From contig NZ_JACIDV010000009.1 of assembly GCF_014196515.1 (NCBI RefSeq), forward strand, positions 1 through 64,000: a stretch of 64,000 bases of DNA, written 5' to 3'. Shown here one piece after another: positions 50,824 through 60,807 of this stretch; position 1 is the first letter of the stretch, and each line of letters begins with the position of its first letter. The notes below the pieces were generated by a model. It was not told the origin of the DNA. It saw only the letters and a list, made by a program, of their open reading frames with translations, and searched no databases. The translations under genes and the position numbers were made by a program. Origin of the DNA: Rhizobium skierniewicense (GTDB lineage: Bacteria > Pseudomonadota > Alphaproteobacteria > Rhizobiales > Rhizobiaceae).

Positions 50824-53472
50824 ATGCGAACAGACACGGGCCAGATCGTTCACCTGGCGGATTATCGCCCCACAGATTTCGTTCTCGAACGAGTTGACCT
50901 CACCTTCGAACTCGACCCTGAAAATACCAAGGTCGAAGCGCGACTGATTTTCCATCGGCGCGAAGGTGCCGACAAATCAGCACCGATCATCCTGGATGGC
51001 GATGAGTTGACACTCTCTGGCCTTTTGCTGGACCAGATCGATATTCCCGCTGCGCAATATGACGTGACGCCGGACAGTCTGACGATCCGCGATCTGCCGG
51101 AGGAAATTCCCTTCGAAATCTGCGTAACGAACTACATCAACCCGGAAACCAACACAAAGTTGATGGGGCTTTACCGTACAAACGGTGTCTATTGCACCCA
51201 GTGCGAAGCCGAAGGCTTCCGCCGGATTACCTATTTCCCTGATCGCCCCGACGTTCTGGCGCCCTACACGATCACCATCATCGCGGCCAAGGAAGGTAAT
51301 ACGTTCCTGCTGTCGAACGGCAATTTCCTCGGCGGCGGCAATTACGACGAAGGCCGCCATTTCGCTGCCTGGTTCGATCCGCACCCCAAACCCAGCTATC
51401 TGTTTGCGCTGGTCGCGGGCGATCTGGGTCTCATCGAAGACACCTTCACCACCATGTCCGGTCGTGACGTCGCGTTGAAAATCTATGTCGAACACGGCAA
51501 GGAGCCGCGCGCAGCCTATGCAATGGATGCGCTCAAGCGCTCCATGAAATGGGACGAAGAGCGCTTCGGTCGCGAATACGATCTGGATATCTTCATGATC
51601 GTCGCCGTCTCGGATTTCAACATGGGCGCGATGGAGAACAAAGGCCTCAACGTCTTCAACGACAAATATGTTCTGGCCGATCCCGACACCGCCACCGATG
51701 CCGATTATGCCAATATCGAGCGCATCATCGCACATGAATATTTTCACAACTGGACCGGCAATCGCATCACCTGCCGCGACTGGTTCCAGCTATGCCTCAA
51801 GGAAGGCCTGACGGTTTATCGCGATCAGGAGTTTTCCTCCGACATGCGTTCGCGCGCCGTCAAGCGCATTGCCGATGTGCGCCATCTGAAATCGGAACAG
51901 TTCCCGGAAGACGGCGGTCCGCTGGCGCATCCACCGCGCCCCGACAAGTACCGCGAAATCAACAACTTCTACACGACGACCGTCTATGAGAAGGGCGCCG
52001 AGATCACCGGCATGATCGCCACCATCTTGGGTGCCGACGATTTTCGCAAGGGCATGGACCTCTACTTCGAACGTCACGATGGCGATGCATCGACTGTCGA
52101 GGATTTCATCACGTGCTTCGAAGAGGCGAGCGGGCGCGATCTCAGCCAGTTCTTCCGTTGGTACATTCAGGCTGGTACACCGCTTGTCAGCGCTTCTACG
52201 GCCTATGACGTGGCGTCTTCGACCTTCACACTGTCGCTGGAGCAGACCGTTCCGGCAACACCCGGCCAGACCAACAAGCAAACCCTCCACATTCCATTGT
52301 CCATCGCGCTTATCCTCGACAATGGCCAGATTGCCGAACCATCGACGGTCGAAGGCGGCGAGTATCGGGATGGCGTCCTGCATTTGACCGAACGGAGCCA
52401 GACATTTACGTTCGCGGGCATTTCATCGCGCCCGGTGCTTTCGATCAATCGTGGATTCTCAGCACCCATCAACCTGCATCTCGAGCAGTCCACGGACGAC
52501 ATGGTGCAGATTGCCCGTCACGATACGGATATGTTCTCGCGCTGGCAGGCCCTGGCAACACTCGCCATGCCAAACCTCATCAAAGCGACACAGGCCGTTT
52601 TGAACGGCACCGAGCCGCAGTTCGACGACGCTTTCATCGCGGCCCTGATCGACATTGCTGGCGATGACAGTCTTGAACCGGCATTCCGCGCTCAGGCACT
52701 CGGGCTGCCAAGCGAGGCGGACGTCGCCCGTGAAATCGGTCGCAACAATGACCCAGACGCCATCCACACGGCGCGCAACGCCGCGATGGCGGCGATTTCC
52801 AGGGCCGGCATCGAGACCTTCAAGTCGTTGTTCACGGCTTTCGAGAACAAGGGGGCCTATTCTCCCGATGCCGAAAGCGCCGGTCGCCGGTCCCTTCGCA
52901 ACATCGCCATGGGCTATCTGTCTTTTGCCGAGCCGACACCCGAGCGCGCCTCGACGGCATTCTCCGCAGCCACCAACATGACGGATCTTGCCCATGCGCT
53001 CAGCGTTTTGACGCAACGCTTCCCGGACACGACAGAGACCGCGCAGGCCCTTGCGACATTCGAAAGCCGCTTTGCCGACAACGCGCTGGTGCTCGACAAG
53101 TGGCTGTCCATTCAGGCGGCCATGCCGGGTGAAGGAGCGCTGGGCCGCATCCAGTCGCTAACGAGCTCGAGGCACTTCATCGCGACCAATCCGAACCGCG
53201 TCCGATCCCTCATCGGGACGTTTGCCTTCGGAAACCCGACCGGCTTCAACCGGGCCGATGGCGAAGCGTACAGGTTCCTTGCGCAACAGATCGTCAGCAT
53301 CGACAAGCGCAACCCGCAGCTTGCCGCGCGCATCCTCACCTCCATGCGCTCATGGCGGTCTCTGGAGCCTGTAAGAGCCGACCACGCACGCGCGGCACTC
53401 ACCACGATCGAACGCACGCCGGCGCTCTCTACGGACGTCCGCGATATCGTGGAACGCGTGCTAAAGGCTTGA
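50824..53472 (+). CDS. pepN: Aminopeptidase N
   Basis: 882-aa M1-family zinc aminopeptidase, cytoplasmic, removing N-terminal residues in peptide breakdown. The exopeptidase motif GAMEN is at 268-272, and the zinc site HEYFHNWTGNR at 304-314 with the third ligand Glu about 20 residues on (LKEGLTVYRDQEF). The domain order is the N-terminal beta-saddle, thermolysin-like catalytic domain, beta-sandwich and alpha-helical C-terminus, and the length matches E. coli PepN (870). The ATG at 50824 (MRTDTGQIVHLADY) has AGGA upstream. A GTG at 50794 adds ten residues. Monocistronic. Confidence 0.96.
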   Translation: MRTDTGQIVHLADYRPTDFVLERVDLTFELDPENTKVEARLIFHRREGADKSAPIILDGDELTLSGLLLDQIDIPAAQYDVTPDSLTIRDLPEEIPFEICVTNYINPETNTKLMGLYRTNGVYCTQCEAEGFRRITYFPDRPDVLAPYTITIIAAKEGNTFLLSNGNFLGGGNYDEGRHFAAWFDPHPKPSYLFALVAGDLGLIEDTFTTMSGRDVALKIYVEHGKEPRAAYAMDALKRSMKWDEERFGREYDLDIFMIVAVSDFNMGAMENKGLNVFNDKYVLADPDTATDADYANIERIIAHEYFHNWTGNRITCRDWFQLCLKEGLTVYRDQEFSSDMRSRAVKRIADVRHLKSEQFPEDGGPLAHPPRPDKYREINNFYTTTVYEKGAEITGMIATILGADDFRKGMDLYFERHDGDASTVEDFITCFEEASGRDLSQFFRWYIQAGTPLVSASTAYDVASSTFTLSLEQTVPATPGQTNKQTLHIPLSIALILDNGQIAEPSTVEGGEYRDGVLHLTERSQTFTFAGISSRPVLSINRGFSAPINLHLEQSTDDMVQIARHDTDMFSRWQALATLAMPNLIKATQAVLNGTEPQFDDAFIAALIDIAGDDSLEPAFRAQALGLPSEADVAREIGRNNDPDAIHTARNAAMAAISRAGIETFKSLFTAFENKGAYSPDAESAGRRSLRNIAMGYLSFAEPTPERASTAFSAATNMTDLAHALSVLTQRFPDTTETAQALATFESRFADNALVLDKWLSIQAAMPGEGALGRIQSLTSSRHFIATNPNRVRSLIGTFAFGNPTGFNRADGEAYRFLAQQIVSIDKRNPQLAARILTSMRSWRSLEPVRADHARAALTTIERTPALSTDVRDIVERVLKA

Positions 53473-53656
53473 CATTGCGTCAGTCTGGCGACTTGCAGCG
53501 AGTCGCCAGATCCGTCCCGAAAAAATACGGAGTCGGTTCAAGGGGTTAAAATTCTTTTAACCACAAGCTCTGGACAAGCCGAATCAGCTTTGATTCACTG
53601 GTGTCAGATTCGAGCGGCGGCGCTTCGAATGACACGAGGGACATCAAGGCGGGACA

Positions 53657-56011
53657 ATGACGAACGTGCGGCGGGCGACTGCGGGCGATGATAGCTCGTA
53701 TGCCAGAATAAGCGATGTAGCTGCATGGGGAGAAAAGTTTTCTGGTCTTATGGTGGGAATTGCCACCTGGCCAAAGAGCGGACTTCAGTTGCCCCAACTG
53801 GAAATGCTGCTTAAGCGGCTGATACCTGTTCTCATTCTGGCGTTTCTGATCGTTGTGGCAGCTTCGCGCATGCTGGGCATCATGGCGGAATCAGAGCGTA
53901 TGGAAGGCTCTGCGCGGCAAGCGACGGCGCTTTCGGCCCTCGCTGCGCGGGCATCGCTCATCAGCGACGCGACACTCTTTGCCACGCAGAATCGGGTTGC
54001 AACGGAAGCGCGGCTGAACAGGGCATTCCCGGCGGGCAGCCTGAGCCAGGAGACCCTAATTCTGGTCGCGGGCAACAATGGTATTATCTTCGCTGGCGCT
54101 GGTGGCAAGACCCAAGGTTATCTTGGAACATCGCTCACCGGCCTTTTGCCGGAAATCGCCATCGTGAGGCGCTTTTCAGATGCGCCCGGCACCGTCGAAA
54201 CCGATATCGAGGGTACGCCGCATTATGCGACCATGCTGCCACTCGGCGGCGATGGCGGCATGATCATCGCAGCGCGTTCGCTGGAGCCAATCCGCTCCTT
54301 TTGGCGTAGCGAAGTGGCCATGAACGTGACGCTGTTCACCGGTATTTCTGCCATTCTGCTCGTCATTCTCTATGCCTATTACATGCAGGTTAAACGGGCA
54401 CGCACAGCGGACGACATCTTTCTGGAGTCCAACCTGCGCGTCGAAACCGCGCTGTCACGCGGGCGTTGCGGCCTTTGGGATTTCGATCTCTCGACACGTC
54501 GCATGTTCTGGTCCACGTCTCTGTATGAAATTCTCGGACTTCCGGCCAGAACAGAACCGCTATCGTTCAGCGATGCGGCGCGCATGATGCACTCGGAAGA
54601 GGGTAATCTTTACGAACTGGCCCGTGCCGTCGGCTGCGGGGAATTGCGCCAGATCGATCAGATTTTCCGCATGCGCCATGCTCATGGACACTATGTCTGG
54701 CTGCGGGCTCGTGCCCAGGTCATTCATACGTCAGCAGGCCTTCGCGTCATCGGCATCGCCATGGACATCACCGAGCAACATCGTCTGGCCCAGCGTTACG
54801 CCGAGGCCGACCAGCGCTTGGCTGACGCGATCGAAAGCACATCGGAAGCTTTTGTGCTGTGGGACAAAAATGACCGACTGGTCATGTGCAATGCCCACTT
54901 CCAGCAAGCCTACGGCCTGCCGGACAGCGTCTTGGTTGCAGGCACGGAACGCTCCGTGGTCAACGCGGCCGCCTGCCGCCCCGTGGTGGAGCGCCGCGTC
55001 GCGGATCCGGATCAGTCCGGCCTGTCACGCACCACGGAAGTGCAGCTCGCCGATGCGCGCTGGCTGCAGATCAACGAACGCCGCACCCGCGATGGTGGCC
55101 TGGTATCTGTGGGTACCAACATCACCCTTCTCAAGCGCCACGAAGAGCGCCTGCGCGATTCCGAAAAACGCTTGATGGCAACGATTGGGGACCTCTCATC
55201 CTCGCGCCACAAGCTTGAGCGACAGAAAACCGAACTCTCCGACGCCAATGCGCTCTACCAGGCGGAAAAAGAACGCGCCGAGGCGGCCAATATCGCCAAG
55301 TCCGAATTCCTCGCCAATATGAGCCATGAGCTACGCACGCCGCTCAACGCCATTCTCGGCTTCTCCGAGATTCTGCTCAACGAAATGTTCGGCCCCGTAG
55401 GGTCGCCGAAATATTCGGAATATGCTCGTGATATTCACGATAGCGGCAAGCATCTGCTCCACGTTATCAACGACATCCTCGACATGTCGAAGATCGAAGC
55501 GGGTCATATGCAGATCAATTGCGAGAAGGTCGATCTTGCACCTTTGGTCGAAGAGACGCTTCGCCTCACAGCCATTCAGGCGGCGCAGAAGAATATCTCC
55601 ATCCAGCAGCGCGTCTGTGAGGACATGCACATGGCTGTCGATCGTCGCGCCATGAAGCAGATCATGCTCAACCTTCTGTCCAACGCGGTGAAATTTACCG
55701 GCGAAGGCGGACGGGTGGAGCTTCGCACCCACGTGCATCGGAACGGCCTGATGCTGACCATCGCAGATACCGGCATCGGCATCCCCGGCACGGCCATTAA
55801 CAAGATCGGTCAGCCTTTCGAACAGGTTCAGAGCCAGTACGCAAAGAGCCAGGGCGGCTCGGGCCTGGGTCTTGCCATTTCTCGCTCACTGGTCAAACTA
55901 CATGGCGGCACAATGAAAATCCGCTCCTGTGTGGGCAAGGGCACCGTCGTCGCATTGATGATACCGCATGCCGAAACCGTACAGCCGCTCGCGCCCGCTG
56001 CCGCCGGCTGA
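53657..56011 (+). CDS. PleC/DivJ-family hybrid-less sensor histidine kinase (probable PleC)
   Basis: 784-aa membrane kinase. TM1 is about 52-71 (LIPVLILAFLIVVAASRML), then a periplasmic sensor, TM2 about 222-244 (VTLFTGISAILLVILYAYYM). Two PAS domains follow (about 270-380, ending VIGIAMDITEQHRL, and about 390-490, AFVLWDKNDRLVMCNAHFQQAYGL). The kinase core has the H-box NMSHELRTPLNAILGFSEIL with His557, N-box MLNLLSNAVKFT, G-box LTIADTGIGIPG and GGSGLGLAISRSLVKLHGG. The H-box is that of the PdhS/PleC/DivJ group that phosphorylates or dephosphorylates the cell-cycle regulators DivK and PleD. The position after pepN matches my recollection of the Agrobacterium pleC locus, but PleC versus another PdhS paralog is not decided here. 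Confidence 0.88.
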   Translation: MTNVRRATAGDDSSYARISDVAAWGEKFSGLMVGIATWPKSGLQLPQLEMLLKRLIPVLILAFLIVVAASRMLGIMAESERMEGSARQATALSALAARASLISDATLFATQNRVATEARLNRAFPAGSLSQETLILVAGNNGIIFAGAGGKTQGYLGTSLTGLLPEIAIVRRFSDAPGTVETDIEGTPHYATMLPLGGDGGMIIAARSLEPIRSFWRSEVAMNVTLFTGISAILLVILYAYYMQVKRARTADDIFLESNLRVETALSRGRCGLWDFDLSTRRMFWSTSLYEILGLPARTEPLSFSDAARMMHSEEGNLYELARAVGCGELRQIDQIFRMRHAHGHYVWLRARAQVIHTSAGLRVIGIAMDITEQHRLAQRYAEADQRLADAIESTSEAFVLWDKNDRLVMCNAHFQQAYGLPDSVLVAGTERSVVNAAACRPVVERRVADPDQSGLSRTTEVQLADARWLQINERRTRDGGLVSVGTNITLLKRHEERLRDSEKRLMATIGDLSSSRHKLERQKTELSDANALYQAEKERAEAANIAKSEFLANMSHELRTPLNAILGFSEILLNEMFGPVGSPKYSEYARDIHDSGKHLLHVINDILDMSKIEAGHMQINCEKVDLAPLVEETLRLTAIQAAQKNISIQQRVCEDMHMAVDRRAMKQIMLNLLSNAVKFTGEGGRVELRTHVHRNGLMLTIADTGIGIPGTAINKIGQPFEQVQSQYAKSQGGSGLGLAISRSLVKLHGGTMKIRSCVGKGTVVALMIPHAETVQPLAPAAAG

Positions 56012-56017
56012 CAACAA

Positions 56018-56057
56018 AAAAGGCGGGTCTTATCCACAGAGGGAGGACCCGCCTTTT
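56018..56057. terminator. Bidirectional terminator between kinase and phosphoesterase genes
   Basis: AAAAGGCGGGTC (56018-56029) and GACCCGCCTTTT (56046-56057) form a 12-bp stem with a 16-nt loop. The A/T-rich ends give T-runs in both directions, though short. It serves the plus-strand kinase and the convergent minus-strand phosphoesterase. Confidence 0.85.
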
Positions 56058-56078
56058 CCATCACGGATCACAGGAGCA

Positions 56079-57197
56079 TCAGGGTGCGGGGCGAAGCGTA
56101 AAACGGGTCAGTTCCGATGGGACACCCAAACGCAGCGCGAAGCCGGGCCACAGCGCCGTCCCATTGTTGACGTAGAGTTGCATGCCATCCACCTGATAGA
56201 AACCAGACACGAACCCGTTGTTTGCCCGCGCAACGATGCTGTGGAGCCCAAACACCATGCCGCCATGCGTATGGCCGGAAAGCTGCAACGCCACACCCAT
56301 TTTGGCGTTACGCGCCGCTTCTTTTGGCTGGTGATCGAGGAGAATGATCGGCGCATTCTCCGGCGCTCCGTAAAGCGCCGCGGCAAGATCGGGCACCGGG
56401 AATGCCGTTCTGGCGGATGACAGATCAGTCACGCCTGCAATCACGATTTTTTCGCCGTTCCGCTCGATCACCGTATGTCCGTTGGCGAGCGTCGTCATGT
56501 TGAGACCCGAATAGTATTTCATCCACGCATTGTAGTCGAAGAAATATTCATGGTTTCCCGGAATGGTGAAAACACCGTCGCGCGCTTTCAGATTTGCCAG
56601 TGGCGCAATATCGGCACTGCGGGATTGAACGCTGCCATCGATCAGATCGCCGGTGATGACAATGAGATCGGGGTTCAACGCATTCGTTTTCTCCACCACG
56701 GATTTTGTCCACTCGGTCGAGAACAGTCGGCTGATGTGGAGATCTGTCAGTTGCACCATCTGGTAGCCATCGAAGGCAGGTGGCAAACCGGGAATGGCAA
56801 CCTCGATATCCTTCAGCGGTGGAACGCGAATGGCTTGGCTCACGGCAAACGCGGAAAGCCCGAGCGCAACCAGTCCCATCGCATAGCGCACGCCAGGCGG
56901 GATCGCCGGGAAGTGGCCTTTAAACGGTAGCAGGATGATCGAGATGATATCGAGCGCAATCTGCATGAAGGCCAGCAACAGCAGAACGCCCACGAGGAAG
57001 TTGAATGCGATGACAAGCGGCCGAAAAAATTCAGGAGAAAAGACCGATCCCGACGACAGACGATTGAACAAGAGGTATTGGGAGCCGATCAGAAGGATCA
57101 ATGCAAGACTGGCTTTGACAGACCACAACCATGGCAGCGGCTGGAGAAATCTGACGACAACCAGCAGCCACGGAATTCCGAAAATCAGATGAAACAT
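56079..57197 (-). CDS. Membrane-bound calcineurin-like metallophosphoesterase
   Basis: 372-aa protein. Four or so N-terminal transmembrane helices (about 1-135) precede a metallophosphoesterase domain: QLTDLHISRL (DxH), VITGDLIDG (GD), FTIPGNHEYF (GNH) and LQLSGHTHGGMVF (GHxH), with VTDLSSAR and NNGTALWPGFALRLG. This resembles YaeI-type and related UDP-diacylglucosamine or phosphodiester hydrolases anchored in the membrane. The substrate is unknown. The ATG at 57197 (MFHLIFGIP) opens at TM1 with AAAGG upstream. The frame runs to 57251 without a better site. Confidence 0.87.
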   Translation of the reverse strand: MFHLIFGIPWLLVVVRFLQPLPWLWSVKASLALILLIGSQYLLFNRLSSGSVFSPEFFRPLVIAFNFLVGVLLLLAFMQIALDIISIILLPFKGHFPAIPPGVRYAMGLVALGLSAFAVSQAIRVPPLKDIEVAIPGLPPAFDGYQMVQLTDLHISRLFSTEWTKSVVEKTNALNPDLIVITGDLIDGSVQSRSADIAPLANLKARDGVFTIPGNHEYFFDYNAWMKYYSGLNMTTLANGHTVIERNGEKIVIAGVTDLSSARTAFPVPDLAAALYGAPENAPIILLDHQPKEAARNAKMGVALQLSGHTHGGMVFGLHSIVARANNGFVSGFYQVDGMQLYVNNGTALWPGFALRLGVPSELTRFTLRPAP

Positions 57198-57334
57198 GAA
57201 TATGCCTTTGTGTTTGGTCTTGTCTACGCATGACGGACGCAAACGGATCAATCCATGATAGGGACGGATTGATCCGTGCTCTCACGCCGAAATCTGAACC
57301 AAAGGTGGGGTGTGAAACGCGATACGCAACGCGT

Positions 57335-57733
57335 TCAGCCGTTCTTCCTCACGTCGTAGCAAACAAAAGCAATCTTGTTGCCATCAGGGTCACGCGCATA
57401 GGCCGCATAGAAGCCTTCGCCATAATCGGGGCGCAAGCCCGGCGCGCCCTCGTCCGTTCCGCCATTCGCCATGGCGAGGGCGTGCAACCGGTCGATCATG
57501 TCCGATCCCGTTGTCAGAAACGCCGTCATGGCGCCATTGCCAATGCCTGCCTTGCCGCCATCGAATGGATAGCCCGTCGCAAAACGTGGCGCGTTCACAT
57601 CCGTCTTGTCGCCCCAGAATACTGTCTGGTCATCCCTGTAGCACTGCTTCATGCCCATCTCGGTAAACACCGGATCGTGAAACCGCACGGCGCGGTCGAG
57701 GTCCGTCGTGCCGACCATGGTGTATCCAATCAT
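57335..57733 (-). CDS. VOC-family (glyoxalase/bleomycin-resistance fold) protein
   Basis: 132-aa beta-alpha-beta-beta-beta fold protein. MIGYTMVGTTDLDRAVRFHDPVFTEMGMKQCY opens the first module and GFYAAYARDPDGNKIAFVCYD closes the second with the usual metal-ligand Glu/His-type region (here the terminal KIAF). No specific substrate can be named. Members include glyoxalase I, fosfomycin resistance proteins and dioxygenases. The ATG at 57733 has GGAG 8 nt upstream. A TTG two codons earlier is possible. It lies 30 nt upstream of the glnE stop, on the same strand. Confidence 0.8.
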   Translation of the reverse strand: MIGYTMVGTTDLDRAVRFHDPVFTEMGMKQCYRDDQTVFWGDKTDVNAPRFATGYPFDGGKAGIGNGAMTAFLTTGSDMIDRLHALAMANGGTDEGAPGLRPDYGEGFYAAYARDPDGNKIAFVCYDVRKNG

Positions 57734-57769
57734 CTTCAAGTCTCCAGTGAAGTTGGCAGATCCTATAAG

Positions 57770-60739
57770 TTAGACCTTGCCCACCACAACTGCCGAAAAT
57801 GCCTTCCGCACAATTTTCGAGAGGCGTTTCACTTCGCCCTCCAGCGTGCCAATGTCGGGGCAGTCACCCGCCCGGCAGACAAGGTCGATCAACCCGGCTG
57901 GCGCTTGTTTCGGCTCGAAATCGCTGTCGATGCACAGGCGAATGATCTGGGAGAGTTCCGTAAAGAGGCCGAGCGCCACCATGCAATCGTCGTAGACGTG
58001 AGGCTCCATCGCCCGTTCCGCCACCCGTTTCCAGACGTCCGCCGTGCTCTCGCCCGCCACATGCGCTGGCAGACCTTCTCGAGGCGCGACCAAAGTCAGG
58101 TATTGCGCAACGAACTCCAGATCGACCAGACCACCGGGAATAAGCTTGAAATCCCAGTTATTGGCCGGCGGCTTTTCCGCGCCGATCAGCTTGCGCATTT
58201 CAGTGACGTCGGCAGATATCTGCGCTATGTCGCGCTTGTGGGAAAGAATGGACGCGATGATCCGTTCGGCATCCGCAATCAAGGACTTGTCTCCGCAGAT
58301 CAGCCGCGCTCGTGAGAGGGCCATATGCTCCCAAGTCCAGGCCTCTTCGCGCTGGTATTTCTCGAACGTAGATATACGTGTCGCCACCGGCCCCTTGTTA
58401 CCGGAGGGACGCAGTCGCATGTCCACCTCGTACAGCACGCCTTCTGCAGTCGGTGCAGACAGCGCCGCGATCAGTCGTTGCGTTATACGGGTGAAATATC
58501 TGACGGCATCGAGCGGCTTTGCTCCGTCGGATTGGGACGCGGCACCGTTGTAATCGTAAAGCAGGATCAGATCGACATCGGAGCCCGCCGTCAGTTCGAA
58601 CGAGCCAAGCTTGCCCATGCCGACAACCGCCACGCGGCCGCCAGGATACGACCCATGAGCGGCCTCTATTTCGACCATCACCGCCATCAACGCCGCCTCG
58701 ATAACAAGGTTGGCAAGATCGGTAAAGGCACGGCCCGCGACCTCCCCCCTGATGGCGCCAGTCAACAGTCTGACACCGATCAAAAAGCGCTGTTCGGCGG
58801 CGAAGATGCGCAACCGGTCGAGAATATCCTCATAGTGCCGCGCAGGCGCCAGAAAGCCCTGCATGCGCTGCCCGAGATAGTCGCGGGTCGGAATGTCCGT
58901 CATCAACCCGGGGTCCAGCATGCCATCGAACACGTGCGGGCGTGCCGCAATGATTTCCGCCAGACGCGGTGCAGATGCCATAATCGTCACCAGCAGCGAC
59001 AAAAGGGCCGGATTGTTGCCCAGAAGCGAGAAGAGCTGAATGCCGGCAGGCAGGCCCGAGAGAAAATTGTCGAACCGCGACAGCGCCTCGTCGGCCCGCT
59101 TGCTTTTGCCGAAGGCCTGCAACAATTCCGGTGTCAGTTCCGTCAGTCGCTCGCGTGCCTCGACCGATTGTGTCGCCCGGTAACGCCCATTGTGCCAGGT
59201 ACGGATGACGCGCGACATATCCTGCGGCCGTTCGAAACCCAGCCGTGCCAGCGTCTTCAGCGTATCGGGGTCATCTCTTTGCCCGGTAAAAACCAGATTG
59301 CCGCTTTCCCCTGACAGCCTGGTTTCCTGCTCGAACAGGGCCGAATATTTCCGCTCGACGAGCCGCAAAACACCTTCCAGCTTGTCGGAGAAAGCCTTTG
59401 TATCGCCAAAGCCCAGCATGAAGGCGATACGCTTCAACTCCACTTCGGTGTCCGGCAAGATATGGGTCTGCTCGTCGCGCACCATCTGAATGCGGTGCTC
59501 CACCTCGCGTAAAAACCAATAGGCATCCGTCAGCTTGTCGCGTGTCCCCGCGTCGATCCACTTCGCCTCCGTCAGCGCCGAAAGGGCCTCCTGCGTCGAG
59601 CGCACCCGCAGCGGTGCCATCCGCCCGCCCGCGATCAGTTGCTGTGTCTGCGCAAAGAACTCGATCTCGCGAATACCGCCACGCCCGAGCTTGACGTTGT
59701 GACCCTTCACCGCAATCGCGCCGTGACCCTTGTGCGCATGAATTTGCCGTTTGATGGAGTGGATATCGGCAATCGCCGCATAGTCGAGATATTTCCGAAA
59801 CACGAAGGGCGTCAGTTCCCGCATGAAACCCTCCCCAGCCTTGATGTCTCCCGCCACCGGCCGCGCCTTGATATAGGCCGCCCGCTCCCAGTTCTGGCCC
59901 CTGCCCTCGTAATAGGTCAGCGCCGCCTCGACCGGTATGGCAAGCGGTGTCGATCCGGGGTCCGGGCGCAGCCGTAGATCCGTGCGAAACACATAGCCGT
60001 CTGCCGTACGCTCCTGCATGATGCGGATCAGCCGACGCATCATCCGTCCAAAAATTTCCAGCGCATCCAGCGGATCCGGCACGATGCCAGCCGACGGTTC
60101 GAAGAACACGACAGCATCGATATCGGACGAATAGTTCAGCTCCTGCGAGCCCAGCTTTCCCATGCCCAACACGATGAGGCCAGACCCCTCGCTGGGTGCG
60201 TCGGCATTTTTAAGTTCCAATTTTCCGCTTTGGTGGTTGGAAAGCAGCAAATGGTCGATGGCTGCGGCTAGGCTCGCATCTGCCATGTCGCTCAGCCACC
60301 GCGTGGTGTCTTGTGCCACGAAGATGCGCCCCAAGTCGGCAAGTGCAGCGATGAAGGAAAGCCGTCGTTTGGCAACGCGCAGCCGTGTCATGACCTCCGC
60401 CTCACTGGGAACGACACCGTCACCATCCGGTCGCCAGCAAGCGCGGGCATCGTCAACCAGACGCGCGAGTGTCGTATCAAGCGGTCCTGATATCGCCAGC
60501 GTCAGCAATCCCTCGTCCGACACCGCCGCATCGCGTAGATAGGGCGACAGGGAAAGCGCCTGAGCCACGAAATCCTTGAGCGGCCTGTCGCTTGCCAGAA
60601 GCGCTGCAACGTCGGGTTCGCTCTTGCCGATATCCTTTAATGTGGAGAGAACGGACTTCAGCTCGGCCTGCGTATGCGCGCGAATGACGTCGGACTGCAC
60701 ATCGTCCAGCCGTTTTCCGTTGATTGCCATCTGAGACAT
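57770..60739 (-). CDS. glnE: Bifunctional glutamine synthetase adenylyltransferase/adenylyl-removing enzyme
   Basis: 989-aa GlnE, which attaches and removes AMP on glutamine synthetase under control of PII, adjusting nitrogen assimilation. Two nucleotidyltransferase halves are visible: the N-terminal (deadenylylase) motif GMGKLGSQELNYSSDIDAVVFF and the C-terminal (adenylylase) motif GMGKLGSFELTAGSDVDLILLYDY, each with the GS-x10-DxD metal-binding pattern. The regulatory middle is helical. The length (about 950-990 aa) fits rhizobial enzymes. GGGAGAG precedes the ATG. The VOC gene follows on the same strand and FeuQ precedes, with 68 nt between. Confidence 0.96.
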   Translation of the reverse strand: MSQMAINGKRLDDVQSDVIRAHTQAELKSVLSTLKDIGKSEPDVAALLASDRPLKDFVAQALSLSPYLRDAAVSDEGLLTLAISGPLDTTLARLVDDARACWRPDGDGVVPSEAEVMTRLRVAKRRLSFIAALADLGRIFVAQDTTRWLSDMADASLAAAIDHLLLSNHQSGKLELKNADAPSEGSGLIVLGMGKLGSQELNYSSDIDAVVFFEPSAGIVPDPLDALEIFGRMMRRLIRIMQERTADGYVFRTDLRLRPDPGSTPLAIPVEAALTYYEGRGQNWERAAYIKARPVAGDIKAGEGFMRELTPFVFRKYLDYAAIADIHSIKRQIHAHKGHGAIAVKGHNVKLGRGGIREIEFFAQTQQLIAGGRMAPLRVRSTQEALSALTEAKWIDAGTRDKLTDAYWFLREVEHRIQMVRDEQTHILPDTEVELKRIAFMLGFGDTKAFSDKLEGVLRLVERKYSALFEQETRLSGESGNLVFTGQRDDPDTLKTLARLGFERPQDMSRVIRTWHNGRYRATQSVEARERLTELTPELLQAFGKSKRADEALSRFDNFLSGLPAGIQLFSLLGNNPALLSLLVTIMASAPRLAEIIAARPHVFDGMLDPGLMTDIPTRDYLGQRMQGFLAPARHYEDILDRLRIFAAEQRFLIGVRLLTGAIRGEVAGRAFTDLANLVIEAALMAVMVEIEAAHGSYPGGRVAVVGMGKLGSFELTAGSDVDLILLYDYNGAASQSDGAKPLDAVRYFTRITQRLIAALSAPTAEGVLYEVDMRLRPSGNKGPVATRISTFEKYQREEAWTWEHMALSRARLICGDKSLIADAERIIASILSHKRDIAQISADVTEMRKLIGAEKPPANNWDFKLIPGGLVDLEFVAQYLTLVAPREGLPAHVAGESTADVWKRVAERAMEPHVYDDCMVALGLFTELSQIIRLCIDSDFEPKQAPAGLIDLVCRAGDCPDIGTLEGEVKRLSKIVRKAFSAVVVGKV

Positions 60740-60807
60740 GGTCTCTCTCCCTACCCGCTGAATACCAATCCTTTTTGGAATCGGCCGCTTTGTTTTTAGG
60801 GACGACC

